Shown here: in pieces, positions 17,292 to 25,074 of the stretch
Numbering within the stretch: the stretch's first letter is position 1
Layout: each line of letters opens with the position of its first letter
DNA from: Opitutales bacterium
GTDB lineage: Bacteria > Verrucomicrobiota > Verrucomicrobiia > Opitutales > Oceanipulchritudinaceae
NCBI GenBank assembly: GCA_020831585.1
Contig: JAFIGE010000044.1
Coordinates: 1 to 32,904, forward strand
Length of the DNA: 32,904 nt
Reading direction: 5' to 3'
Notes under the pieces: model-generated
Databases searched by the model: none
Told to the model about the DNA's origin: nothing
The model's input: the letters and a program-made list of their open reading frames with translations, nothing else
Position numbers and translations under genes: made by a program

Positions 17292-17555
17292 TCAAAGGTG
17301 CCGGTAGACGTCCTCCGGTTTAAGACCCCGGGCGATCATCATCACCTGCAAGTGGTAGAGCAGTTGGGAAATCTCCTCCGCCGCCCGGTCGGCCGACTCG
17401 TATTCCGAGGCCAGCCAGACCTCCCCGGCCTCCTCCATGATTTTCTTGCCAATGTTATGCACGCCCCCCTTCACGGCGCGCACCGTGCCCGAACCCGGGT
17501 CGTTCGCCTCCACCTTGGCGGTCAGTTCTGCAAAAAGGCTTTCAAAGGTCTTCAT
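17292..17555 (-). CDS. hisE: Phosphoribosyl-ATP pyrophosphatase
   Basis: HisE hydrolyses phosphoribosyl-ATP to phosphoribosyl-AMP and pyrophosphate, step two of histidine synthesis. The start [11 protein letters not shown] gives 87 residues, the usual size of the stand-alone enzyme. The MazG-type helices show [14 protein letters not shown] (about residues 36-49) and [21 protein letters not shown], the EISQ form also found in actinobacterial HisE, and the protein ends PEDVYRHL. In-frame upstream Met codons would add a Cys/Gly-rich extension without family similarity. No other his gene is near. The stop codons of hisE and recF are directly adjacent in the palindrome TTGATCAA, so the two transcripts must overlap or share a terminator, and none is visible. 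Confidence 0.93.
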   Translation of the reverse strand: MKTFESLFAELTAKVEANDPGSGTVRAVKGGVHNIGKKIMEEAGEVWLASEYESADRAAEEISQLLYHLQVMMIARGLKPEDVYRHL

Positions 17556-17734
17556 CGCGGGCAAGCAAGAGCTCCCCTCCCCTCCGTGGCAATCCCGATT
17601 CACACACCCATCGCCATCGGCAACTCCCCCTCGCGGGCCAACAGTTTGCCCACCCGGAGAGTCCGGATTTGATCGTAAAAATTCAACAAAACCCCTCGAT
17701 GCGAAATTATTAAGAGAGCGTAAAAAACCAGTGC

Positions 17735-17773
17735 TTTACATTTGTAAAATTGCCATCTGTGTTCAATTGTAAA
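17735..17773 (+). promoter_or_regulatory. Possible operator: TTTACA-TT-TGTAAA with a TGTAAA repeat downstream
   Basis: An AT-rich block upstream of the response-regulator gene holds a 6-bp inverted repeat, TTTACA (17735-17740) and TGTAAA (17743-17748). A second TGTAAA in similar context lies at 17768-17773. The two TTGTAAA units are direct repeats 25 bases apart. OmpR-type regulators commonly bind direct repeats, so autoregulation is conceivable. A clear sigma-70 promoter could not be fixed, though the region is much more AT-rich than its surroundings. Confidence 0.3.
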
Positions 17774-17827
17774 TTCTTCGAACAACCTTATCTACGTTGA
17801 TTAACCGCCCCTCCAGGAGTCTTGCTT

Positions 17828-18577
17828 ATGGCCAAACCGAAACCACTCATTCTCATCGTTGAGGACGACAAGCAAATCGCACAGATGATCTCCGAGCAAT
17901 TGGAATCGGCCGGCATGCTGACGCAAGTCTACCACCGGGCGGCCAATGTTGTGCGTTTTCTCACCAATAACTTCGCAAACTTGCTCCTCCTCGATGTGAA
18001 CCTCCCGGATCAAACGGGGTTTGCGCTCGTGGAGGAGTTGAAGCGTAGCAACATCGAAGTGCCCATCATTTTTCTGACTGGTGACGATTCGGAGATTTAC
18101 AAGGTGAAGGGGCTGGAAATGGGAGGGGACGATTACATCACAAAGCCCTTTAGTTTCCCTGAGTTGATTGCGCGCATCCATGCCGTGTTGCGACGGGCTG
18201 AGACGGCGATGGATTTCCACATTACGAAAAACGCGACCGTGGCTCAGGAGCCTTACCCCTTCTGCGGTGCCACCGTGAACCCGATCCGCATGGAGCTGCA
18301 ATTTCCCAACGGCGCATCGGAGAAAATCGGGCGGAAGGAACTCGGTATCATCACCTACCTCGCCCAAAATCCAAACACGGTGATCACGCGGCGCAGCATG
18401 ATTCATGCGGTCTGGGGCATTCATGCCGATGTTCGTAGCCGGAGCCTCGACCAGTATATTGTGAAGATTCGCAGCGCCTTCACGGACAACGGGGCCTCCC
18501 TCGACGCCTTCAAAACCATCCACGGCGTGGGTTACATTTACAATACGGAGGAGACTTCGGGGGAAGCCGCCACCTGA
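17828..18577 (+). CDS. OmpR/PhoB-family response regulator
   Basis: A two-component DNA-binding response regulator of 249 residues. ATG at 17828 has AGGAG (17815-17819) eight bases upstream; a TTG six bases earlier is less likely. The receiver domain (1-120) has the acidic pocket Glu12-Asp13-Asp14, phospho-acceptor Asp56 in LLLLDVNLPD, Thr84 in FLTGDD and Lys106 in ITKPF, all present. The C-terminal winged helix (about 150-240) shows GRKELGIITYLAQNPNTVITRRSMI and the recognition region RSRSLDQYIVKIRSAF...IHGVGYIYN. No histidine kinase gene is within the window on either side, so it is an orphan here. It converges on the Omp85 gene with 61 bases between stops. Confidence 0.93.
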   Translation: MAKPKPLILIVEDDKQIAQMISEQLESAGMLTQVYHRAANVVRFLTNNFANLLLLDVNLPDQTGFALVEELKRSNIEVPIIFLTGDDSEIYKVKGLEMGGDDYITKPFSFPELIARIHAVLRRAETAMDFHITKNATVAQEPYPFCGATVNPIRMELQFPNGASEKIGRKELGIITYLAQNPNTVITRRSMIHAVWGIHADVRSRSLDQYIVKIRSAFTDNGASLDAFKTIHGVGYIYNTEETSGEAAT

Positions 18578-18638
18578 AAGGCTGGCACTTCGCCCGCGAT
18601 AAGGAGGCTTGGCTCCGCAGCGGGCCGTTGGGTCCGGC

Positions 18639-20801
18639 TCAAAACGGAGAGCCGAGAGAAATGTGCAAAGTGCCGCGCGGATCATGAGTGCCGCGCGTGA
18701 GATTGTGTCCATACTCGATGCGCAGCGGTCCCAGTGGCGTTGAATAGCGCAGACCAAGGCCCAAGGAGAGCCGACCATCTTTTCCCGGGTAATCGCCTAA
18801 CTCCGCCGAGCGCAAAAGATAATCGGCAAAAACCACGCCGCGTAAGGCAGGGATCAAGGCGCGCTCCCATTCAGCGGTGGCGAGGGTGAAAATCTCCGCT
18901 CCAAGGATCCGCCCATCTTCGTCCCTGGGGGAGGCCGCGCCCTCCCGATAGCCCCGAACGGAGGACTCGCCTCCGGGAAAAAAGCGACGGTTGAAGGGCA
19001 ATTCCCCGCGATCTCCGCCCCACCGGGCGAGCGCTCCTTGCTCCAGGCGAAAGTGCACCCACATGGCCTCGGAAAGGGGGCGGTGATAGGATGCCCGTGC
19101 GGTGAAACGCTGATAAGGGAAGTCGGCACCCAAAGCCGGAAGTGCCCACTCGGCGGAAGCTCCCACACGAAAGCCTCTTGAGGGCGCGACGGCAAAATCC
19201 CGCCGATCCCAAGCCCAGTCCACCCCCACACTGCCACTCTGAAAACGGTCGCGACCCGAAAAGCGCGCCGCCTCGTTAAAACGTGAACGGAGGCTCTCAA
19301 AACGATACCGAACGACAAATCGGTGGTCCGTCTGCGGTGGTCGAATCTCCAGACCGGCTTCGGTGGTCAACTCCTCCCGACGAAAGCTGATTTCCTGCCT
19401 GTCGAGGAAGCCCGCGCGAAAATTCGCTGAGACCGGCCATTGTCGCAAAAAGGGAATGCGGTAGTTTGCCTCGGCTGCGGTGCCCTTAAACGATTGCATG
19501 GCGCGCACGTCGGTGCGGTGAGCCCTCCCGAAAATATTGAAAATGGTGTATTCAAATCCCAAGCGCAGTTGATCGTAGCTCCCATAGCCGCCGATAAGGT
19601 GAAACTCATGGCGGGCGTCTTCCTTCAGTTCGAAGACCACATCTCGCCGAGTCGCAACATCCTCCCCGTCCACCTCACTCTCCGCCTCCTCCGCAGGCCC
19701 AAGGGAGAAGTCGACCTCCCGAAAAATCCCGAGACGGGCGAGCCGCGCCCGCGCAATCTCCACCTCCACCCGATTCAACCATTCGCCCGAATCCTGGGTA
19801 TACTGCGAGCGGGCATAACGCTCGCGGGTGAGGTTCAAACCATTGAAAACAACCGCACCCAAACGCGTGCGTTCGCCGGGGCGGACGATCAAATCGATAT
19901 CCACCACACTCCCCGCTTCCTCCGGTCGATCAATCACACGCGAGGTGACGGAGGCGTCTGGAAATCCCGCCCGGAAAAACCGGTTACGCAAATCCGTCGC
20001 AAAATCCTGCTCGCGGTCGACGGAGAAGAAAGCCGTGACTGCCCGCTCCGGAATGATCAGCCCGTCCGGCACAGACTGGCCGGATGCACCCTCGATCCGC
20101 TCCCGAACCAGGCGAATGTGATAACGGGGGCCTTCATGCACGGTCAGGCGCACGCCGACACGACCACTTTCCGTATCCATCGAATGGATATCGGCCTCAA
20201 GGGCCGCGCGTCGAAAGCCCATCAGTTGAAGACGCCGAACCAGATTACGTTGTCCCCGGGCGAATCCGTCCGGAGAAAAATGCCGAAAACGCGGTAAATC
20301 AAAAACAAACCCTGCCGGAAAAAAGAGTTCGCGCGCGCTCTCTTCGCTCAACGAAACCAATCCCGAAACGGAGAAATCATCATAAAAAAACAGAACGCCG
20401 CGGTCGATGCGAAAGCGAGCCGTCACCACCGCATCCTCCGGCATCTCTCCGAGGAAGCGGCCTTCGCTCCACTCGACTTGCTTCACGCGTCCATCCTCCA
20501 AGGTCAGTTCAGCTGTGAGGACTGGTCGCAAAAAGCCATCTCTGCGCAACTGTGCCCGAATGAGAAAGAAGCTGTCCTCAACAAAATTTGCCTCAAACAC
20601 CGGCATTTCCGGTTGCAAATCGATCTCCCGAAGCAAGTTCCGCAGGCGCAGATTTTGGAAAAGCCCATATCCACTCACCTGCACGCTCTTTGGCTGCACA
20701 GAAGCTGGTGGACGATCCTCCGCCCCGGCAGGCACACACACCCCTGCGCCCATCACCGATCCCCACACCCAAAAAATCCAAAAACGCCAGATTCGGTTCA
20801 T
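18639..20801 (-). CDS. Omp85/BamA-TamA-like outer-membrane protein
   Basis: A 720-residue exported protein with POTRA repeats followed by a 16-stranded barrel of the bacterial surface antigen family, involved in inserting or translocating outer-membrane or surface proteins. The signal peptide (MNRIWRFWIFWVWGSVMG, cleavage near AGA-ED) is clear. POTRA-type segments fill roughly residues 35-375, for example RLGAVVFNGLNLTRERY followed by a short helix and RLARLGIFREVDFSL. The barrel begins around HEFHLIGGYGSYDQLRLG. The diagnostic loop-6 motif is FFPGGESSVRGYREG, with VRGY in place of the common VRGF. The protein ends in LHISLGSPF with the C-terminal Phe needed for barrel assembly. It overlaps the IMPase gene by four bases (ATGA). 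With only about three POTRAs it looks closer to TamA than to the essential BamA, but this is uncertain. Confidence 0.88.
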   Translation of the reverse strand: MNRIWRFWIFWVWGSVMGAGVCVPAGAEDRPPASVQPKSVQVSGYGLFQNLRLRNLLREIDLQPEMPVFEANFVEDSFFLIRAQLRRDGFLRPVLTAELTLEDGRVKQVEWSEGRFLGEMPEDAVVTARFRIDRGVLFFYDDFSVSGLVSLSEESARELFFPAGFVFDLPRFRHFSPDGFARGQRNLVRRLQLMGFRRAALEADIHSMDTESGRVGVRLTVHEGPRYHIRLVRERIEGASGQSVPDGLIIPERAVTAFFSVDREQDFATDLRNRFFRAGFPDASVTSRVIDRPEEAGSVVDIDLIVRPGERTRLGAVVFNGLNLTRERYARSQYTQDSGEWLNRVEVEIARARLARLGIFREVDFSLGPAEEAESEVDGEDVATRRDVVFELKEDARHEFHLIGGYGSYDQLRLGFEYTIFNIFGRAHRTDVRAMQSFKGTAAEANYRIPFLRQWPVSANFRAGFLDRQEISFRREELTTEAGLEIRPPQTDHRFVVRYRFESLRSRFNEAARFSGRDRFQSGSVGVDWAWDRRDFAVAPSRGFRVGASAEWALPALGADFPYQRFTARASYHRPLSEAMWVHFRLEQGALARWGGDRGELPFNRRFFPGGESSVRGYREGAASPRDEDGRILGAEIFTLATAEWERALIPALRGVVFADYLLRSAELGDYPGKDGRLSLGLGLRYSTPLGPLRIEYGHNLTRGTHDPRGTLHISLGSPF

Positions 20802-21607
20802 GAGAAGGCAGCCTCTAAATCGAGTGAGCGCACATAGCTACAAAAGGAGGGAGTGCCCGCATAGAAAGGGATGATGGGTGCACGCACATGAAAAGTTTTG
20901 AGGGGAAAGGCGGTCTCTCCGAGAGGCACAAAAGGATGATTCGCCGCGCGCAATAGCGCCACACAGGCCGCGATATCCCAAACTTTCACTTTGAAGTCGA
21001 TACAGCCATCGAGGAGGCCAATCGCGGTGTAAGCCAGATTCAGCGCACCACTTCCCAAACTGCGCAAGCGGTAGCGGGCAAGCACCGGTGTCAACGGGCC
21101 GATCACCTTCGCGGGGAGGGGAAAATGCATACCGATGATACTCCTCCGCTCATCCAGTTCGCGATCGTGCAAGTGCACCCGGCGACCGCTGTCCAGGAGC
21201 GGGCACCCCGGGCCACCCTCAATCAGCCGGTCACGGGCATAATCATAGACGAGCCCGTAGACCGGTTCCCCCCATTTCAAAAGAGCGAGCGCGATGGCGC
21301 AAAAGGGAAGCCCGATGGCGTAGTTGTTGGTCCCGTCGATCGGATCTAGCACCCAGGTATACTTTGCCTTCAAATCAAGGATCTCATCGAGCGGGTTCGA
21401 CTCCTCTGAGCAGAGGTTATCATCCGCGAAGGACCGGCGAAGATTATTCAGAATTCGCTCGGAAATCGCAAAATCCGCAAAAGTCACACGGGTGGCATCC
21501 TCCTTCCATTCACTGGGAACCTGACCAAACTGTTTGCGAAAAAATCCCACCTCTTCGCGGATGACTGCCCGCGCCACATTCACGCGGTGTCGAATTGCCG
21601 TATCCAT
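20798..21607 (-). CDS. Inositol-monophosphatase-family phosphatase
   Basis: A 269-residue Mg-dependent phosphatase of the IMPase/FBPase superfamily. Metal ligands are visible in SEES (Glu68, Glu69), the DPIDGT motif (Asp88, Asp91) and VWDIAA (Asp211). The family includes inositol monophosphatase, CysQ-type bisphosphate nucleotidase and HisN-type histidinol-phosphatase; with hisE three genes away HisN is a thought, but substrate cannot be assigned. There is no signal peptide, so it is cytosolic. It is the middle gene of a tight minus-strand group: it starts 18 bases after the stop of the coiled-coil exported protein and overlaps the Omp85 start by four bases, implying translational coupling. 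Confidence 0.9.
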   Translation of the reverse strand: MDTAIRHRVNVARAVIREEVGFFRKQFGQVPSEWKEDATRVTFADFAISERILNNLRRSFADDNLCSEESNPLDEILDLKAKYTWVLDPIDGTNNYAIGLPFCAIALALLKWGEPVYGLVYDYARDRLIEGGPGCPLLDSGRRVHLHDRELDERRSIIGMHFPLPAKVIGPLTPVLARYRLRSLGSGALNLAYTAIGLLDGCIDFKVKVWDIAACVALLRAANHPFVPLGETAFPLKTFHVRAPIIPFYAGTPSFCSYVRSLDLEAAFS

Positions 21608-21625
21608 TTTCAGGGAACCTTTTCT

Positions 21626-22729
21626 TTAGCGGCGAAGGGAGCCCCGGCGGGCATTTACCCGCCCCGATTGAGAGAGGCCCGCAGAAGTTTCCGCCTCCGC
21701 CGGTGCGTGTTCATGGTCCCTGATCGCCGCAGACGGAACATCACGCCGGGCGGGAAGGGGGGTCGTCTGACGCGGAGGAGACTCCACCGTGAAAGCCGCA
21801 GGGACGGCTTCGAGCAGCCGTTCGGCATTTTCACGGGCCTCGCGCTCGCGCAGTCGGGCCGCCTCGGCCCGAGCTGAAAGCTCAGCCAAGCGCAAATTCT
21901 CCTCTCTCACCGAATCCAGGTCCGTCTCCATGAGAGCCAGCGTCGCTTCGAGATCAACAATGCGCTTGGGCAATGCGCCCCGGGTCAACAGCTCCTCCGT
22001 CAGCCGGTCCACCTCTTGCTCCAGACGCTGGCGCTCCAGCGCGAGAAACTCAATCGTCGAGACCATGCCACTCTGCTGCGCGCGCACCTGCCGCAAGGCC
22101 TCTTCACTCTCCGCAAGCCTTTCCAGAGTGCCCGCCAATTCCGTGCGCAATGAAGCCACCAAACCCTCAAGGAAAGCCACTCGCAAGGAGGGATCGGCAT
22201 CTTCCGCGTTCGCCGGGTGTGAAAGAAACCACCCCTTGGCAAAAGCCCATTCCTCATCCAAAAACAATGAGAGGCGGAAGTACCCATCCAGCTCCACATC
22301 CGCGGCCAATGCATCCACGGAGTCGGCCGCAAACCAAAATTCAACCCATCCCGGATGCTCCGCGCGCTCCCCCTGATAGACCGCCCAACGCACATACAAA
22401 GCCCGCTCCTCCGAGCCGGGAAAGGTCGAGAAGAGGATTTCCACGGCATCCCCCCGGCGCCAGCGACCCTCCCAACCGACCACGTGGTTTTCATCCACGG
22501 TGAACTCCAGCTCAGCCAGCTGCGGTACCCCATCGTCCCGCAGCGTCCACGCGAAGGAACCCGCAAAGACCTCGTTCACCCGCACGCCGGCTTCAAAAGC
22601 AGCATCGGCGGAATCCACCAGTCCCTCGAAAACCCGCTGTCCTTCCATTGCTCCCTCCAGGGACAACGCTGCCCAGACGGCGGTCCACATTGCCACCAAA
22701 CGCCAAAGACTCTGCCAACAAACGATCAT
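21626..22729 (-). CDS. Exported coiled-coil protein of unknown function
   Basis: I do not recognise the family. The start at 22729 (MIVCWQSLWRLVAMWTAVWAALSLEG) gives a good signal peptide and 367 residues, with GAGGA about 11 bases upstream. The open frame runs on to 22912, but that part is polar, overlaps the aldolase promoter and is unlikely to be coding. Residues 30-190 form a beta-rich domain with many Trp and acidic residues (FAGSFAWTLRDDGVPQLAELE, VVGWEGRWRRGD). Residues 195-310 are long heptad helices (LRTELAGTLERLAESEEALR, LERQRLEQEVDRLTEELL), then an Ala/Arg/Glu-rich helix and a Pro-rich tail. The architecture suggests a periplasmic scaffold or trimeric coiled coil. As first gene of the operon with IMPase and Omp85 it may be a partner or cargo of that outer-membrane machinery. 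Confidence 0.8.
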   Translation of the reverse strand: MIVCWQSLWRLVAMWTAVWAALSLEGAMEGQRVFEGLVDSADAAFEAGVRVNEVFAGSFAWTLRDDGVPQLAELEFTVDENHVVGWEGRWRRGDAVEILFSTFPGSEERALYVRWAVYQGERAEHPGWVEFWFAADSVDALAADVELDGYFRLSLFLDEEWAFAKGWFLSHPANAEDADPSLRVAFLEGLVASLRTELAGTLERLAESEEALRQVRAQQSGMVSTIEFLALERQRLEQEVDRLTEELLTRGALPKRIVDLEATLALMETDLDSVREENLRLAELSARAEAARLREREARENAERLLEAVPAAFTVESPPRQTTPLPARRDVPSAAIRDHEHAPAEAETSAGLSQSGRVNARRGSLRR

Positions 22730-22824
22730 TTGCTTGTCATCCTCTGAGCGATCCCCATGGCTGTCGATGGAAATTCCGGCCGGTGAGCCTGCCATGGCGT
22801 GTTGTGACATAAGGATTTTTAATG

Positions 22825-22856
22825 TTGCACACTCAAAGACCGGCAGGATTTTATAG
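22825..22856 (+). promoter_or_regulatory. Possible sigma-70 promoter of the aldolase gene
   Basis: TTGCAC (22825-22830) resembles a -35 box, and the AT block TTTTATAG (22849-22856) lies 18-20 bases downstream as a -10 candidate. Transcription would start about 35 bases before the aldolase ATG. The block sits in the divergent gap with the coiled-coil protein gene, whose own promoter must lie nearby on the other strand. Confidence 0.4.
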
Positions 22857-22896
22857 ACCGGAAAATACGGTTTTTCACCCTTAGCCATCAAAAGAT

Positions 22897-23931
22897 ATGC
22901 CGATCGCCACACCCAAGCAGTACGCTGCCATGCTCGACGCCGCCCAGAAGGGCGACTACGCCTACCCGGCGGTAAACGTGACGAGCATCACCACGATTAA
23001 CGCCGCCCTCAAGGCTTTCTCCGACGCGAAGTCCGACGGGATTATTCAGTTCTCCACGGGAGGCGGACAATTTGCCTCCGGTCTGAACGTGAAGGATGCC
23101 GCCTTCGGGGCCATCGTGCTGGCCGAAGCCGCGCACCGCCTCGCGGAAAAGCACAACGTGCTCATCGGTCTGCACACCGACCACTGCCAGCCGAAGGCCG
23201 CCGAGGGCTTCCTCAAGCCGCTCATCGCCGCCACTGCGGAGCGCCGTGCGAAGGGCCTCACCAACCTTTTTCAGAGCCACATGCTCGACGCTTCCGATCT
23301 CCCCTTGGAGGAGAACATGAAGCTCTCGCAAGAGTATCTGAAGCTCTGCGCGGAAAATGAAATCATCCTCGAAGTCGAAGCCGGTGTAGTCGGCGGGGAA
23401 GAGGATGGAGCCGCCGGCGGCGAAGACACACCGCAGGAAAAACTCTACACGACCCCCGAGGACATGGTGGCCGTTTACGAAGCCCTCAACGGCCTCGGCC
23501 GCTATATGTTTGCCGCCACTTTCGGCAATGTGCACGGATCCTACAAGCCCGGCGCGGTAAAGCTCCGCCCGGACATCCTCAAAAAGGGCCAGGACGCGGT
23601 TACGGCCAAATACGGCGCACAGGCAAAGTTTGACCTCGTTTTCCACGGGGGCTCGGGCACACTGCTCGAAGAAATTCGCGAGACACTCGCCTACGGTGTG
23701 GTGAAGATGAACATCGATACCGACACCCAGTATACCTTCACCCGCCCGATCGCGGATCACATCATGAAGAACTACGATGGTGTGCTCAAGATCGACGGTG
23801 AAGTGGGCAACAAGAAGGTCTATGATCCCCGTTCTTACCTCAAGAAGGCCGAAGAAGGCATGGCCGCCCGCCTCGTCCAGGCTGCAGACGACCTCCGCAG
23901 CACGGGGAAGACGATCTTCGGGCAAGTATAG
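22897..23931 (+). CDS. fbaA: Class II fructose-bisphosphate aldolase
   Basis: A zinc-dependent aldolase of glycolysis and gluconeogenesis, 344 residues, close to the enteric FbaA type (class IIa). Catalytic Asp95 and zinc ligand His96 lie in GLHTDHCQ. FQSHMLDAS (125-133) and ILEVEAGVVGGEEDG (157-171, with Glu161) follow. His213 in FGNVHGSYKPG and His250 in VFHGGSG complete the metal site, and VVKMNIDTDTQ (269-278) binds the substrate phosphate. The end YDPRSYLKKAEEGMAARL is also family-typical. There is no strong Shine-Dalgarno (AAAAGA only), but codon use looks like that of the highly expressed pnp. It is monocistronic: a divergent gap lies upstream and a terminator directly downstream. Confidence 0.97.
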   Translation: MPIATPKQYAAMLDAAQKGDYAYPAVNVTSITTINAALKAFSDAKSDGIIQFSTGGGQFASGLNVKDAAFGAIVLAEAAHRLAEKHNVLIGLHTDHCQPKAAEGFLKPLIAATAERRAKGLTNLFQSHMLDASDLPLEENMKLSQEYLKLCAENEIILEVEAGVVGGEEDGAAGGEDTPQEKLYTTPEDMVAVYEALNGLGRYMFAATFGNVHGSYKPGAVKLRPDILKKGQDAVTAKYGAQAKFDLVFHGGSGTLLEEIRETLAYGVVKMNIDTDTQYTFTRPIADHIMKNYDGVLKIDGEVGNKKVYDPRSYLKKAEEGMAARLVQAADDLRSTGKTIFGQV

Positions 23932-23957
23932 ATCTTTCCGCCCTTGCCTCTTTTGCG

Positions 23958-23994
23958 AAAGCCGGCTCCTCCAAAGGGGTCGGCTTTTGTTTTT
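23958..23994 (+). terminator. Rho-independent terminator of the aldolase gene
   Basis: AAAGCCG (23958-23964) pairs with CGGCTTT (23981-23987), with a weaker inner CC/GG pairing. T-rich sequence follows (TTTTGTTTTT, 23985-23994). It starts 27 bases after the stop and sits between convergent genes, so its A/T-flanked stem might also serve the Rsm22-like gene. Confidence 0.75.
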
Positions 23995-24048
23995 GGGGTG
24001 TCGCCCATGCAACGGCGGGGTCTTCAGCCGGTCGGCGATCGTTTTGGA

Positions 24049-25074
24049 TCAACCTTTGTCGGGAAAAATATCCTTGATGCCGGTAACCGCCCCACCCGCT
24101 TCAGTGAGGCGAAAAGAGGGACCAGCCCGCCCTTTTTCAATGGCCTTGATCATTTGCTTGAATGCGCGCTTCGGGAGTTCGCGCGAGCGGATGCCCGTCT
24201 CTTCGCAGGTGGTGAAGGCGAGCCCGGTCCGCAAGGTCTGTGGTCGGCCCAGCAGCCGGGCCGTGACCGCGTTTCCGGCCACCGGCGGCAAAGGATGCTT
24301 GGATCGGGCAACGACGAGAAAAGCATAGGGCAAGCTGCGCAAGTCCACGCCCATTTCCCGCGCAAAGCGGCCCCAGGCCGCATCCGCGCCAATTCCCTTG
24401 GGTGGTTTAGCAAAATGGTGGCACCAGGCGAGGGCTCCTTCGGGTTGGGTGAGACCGCAGGTTCCGGCATGCAAACAGGGTGCCACCACCGACCAACCGG
24501 CTGCCCTCCGCGAATCCCGCGCGGCGACGAGGCGACGGCTCTCGGCATAGGTTCCTGGCTCGACCCAGACCACCGCCTCCGCTTCAACCGCATCCGCCCA
24601 AACGCGGGCCTCCTTTTCCGGCGAGATCTCCGAGAGCACGTGGCTCACCAGAAGGAGCGCGGGTGGCGCTTCGGGAGCGGAGAGCGGATCCAAAGTCCGC
24701 AGGGGCAAGCCGGGGAAATCCTCCGAAAGGCGCATCCGCGCGAAATCCCGGGCGCGCGTGGACCGGTCAACGAGGCAGACGCCCGCGCAGCGCTCCGGAA
24801 AAGCCGCCAGCATCCTCCGAATGGCCACCCCCGGCCCGCACCCCCAGTCCATCCAGATGCCCCGGGGAGGTTCCCAACCGCGCTGCTTCAGCTCGCCGAT
24901 AACGGCGTCCCATTTCCAACCGATCCGTTCGCCGAGAAAGCGGTCGTAGAGCGTCAGGTCGGCATCCGAGCGCCAGTAGTCGGCCTGCCCGGCGGAGCCA
25001 TCGAGAAAACCGTCCCGCAACCCCCGCAAGCGCGCCCAGTCGATGGTGTCGAGATCCTCCGGCGCGTCAGGCAT
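24049..25074 (-). CDS. Rsm22/METTL17-like ribosomal small-subunit methyltransferase-fold protein
   Basis: A 341-residue class I methyltransferase-fold protein of the Rsm22 family, known mainly from mitochondria, where METTL17/Rsm22 helps assemble the small ribosomal subunit and binds an Fe4S4 cluster. The SAM-site motif is WMDWGCGPGVA (residues 74-84). The family block VVWVEPGT...SRRLVAARD (168-187) is present, followed by VVAPCLHAGTCGL and AWCHHF. Four cysteines at 200, 206, 218 and 290 match the order and approximate spacing of the cluster ligands of METTL17, so a cluster is plausible. The bacterial role is not settled; ribosome assembly is the natural guess. Its start overlaps the end of the upstream gene by eight bases, suggesting coupled translation. 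It is convergent with the aldolase gene. Confidence 0.85.
   Translation of the reverse strand: MPDAPEDLDTIDWARLRGLRDGFLDGSAGQADYWRSDADLTLYDRFLGERIGWKWDAVIGELKQRGWEPPRGIWMDWGCGPGVAIRRMLAAFPERCAGVCLVDRSTRARDFARMRLSEDFPGLPLRTLDPLSAPEAPPALLLVSHVLSEISPEKEARVWADAVEAEAVVWVEPGTYAESRRLVAARDSRRAAGWSVVAPCLHAGTCGLTQPEGALAWCHHFAKPPKGIGADAAWGRFAREMGVDLRSLPYAFLVVARSKHPLPPVAGNAVTARLLGRPQTLRTGLAFTTCEETGIRSRELPKRAFKQMIKAIEKGRAGPSFRLTEAGGAVTGIKDIFPDKG

Noticed and set aside
17292-17555. hisE with a damaged active site (ExxQ in place of ExxD)
   Set aside because: The [11 protein letters not shown] form is normal in a known group of HisE proteins, as in actinobacteria, so it is not a lesion.
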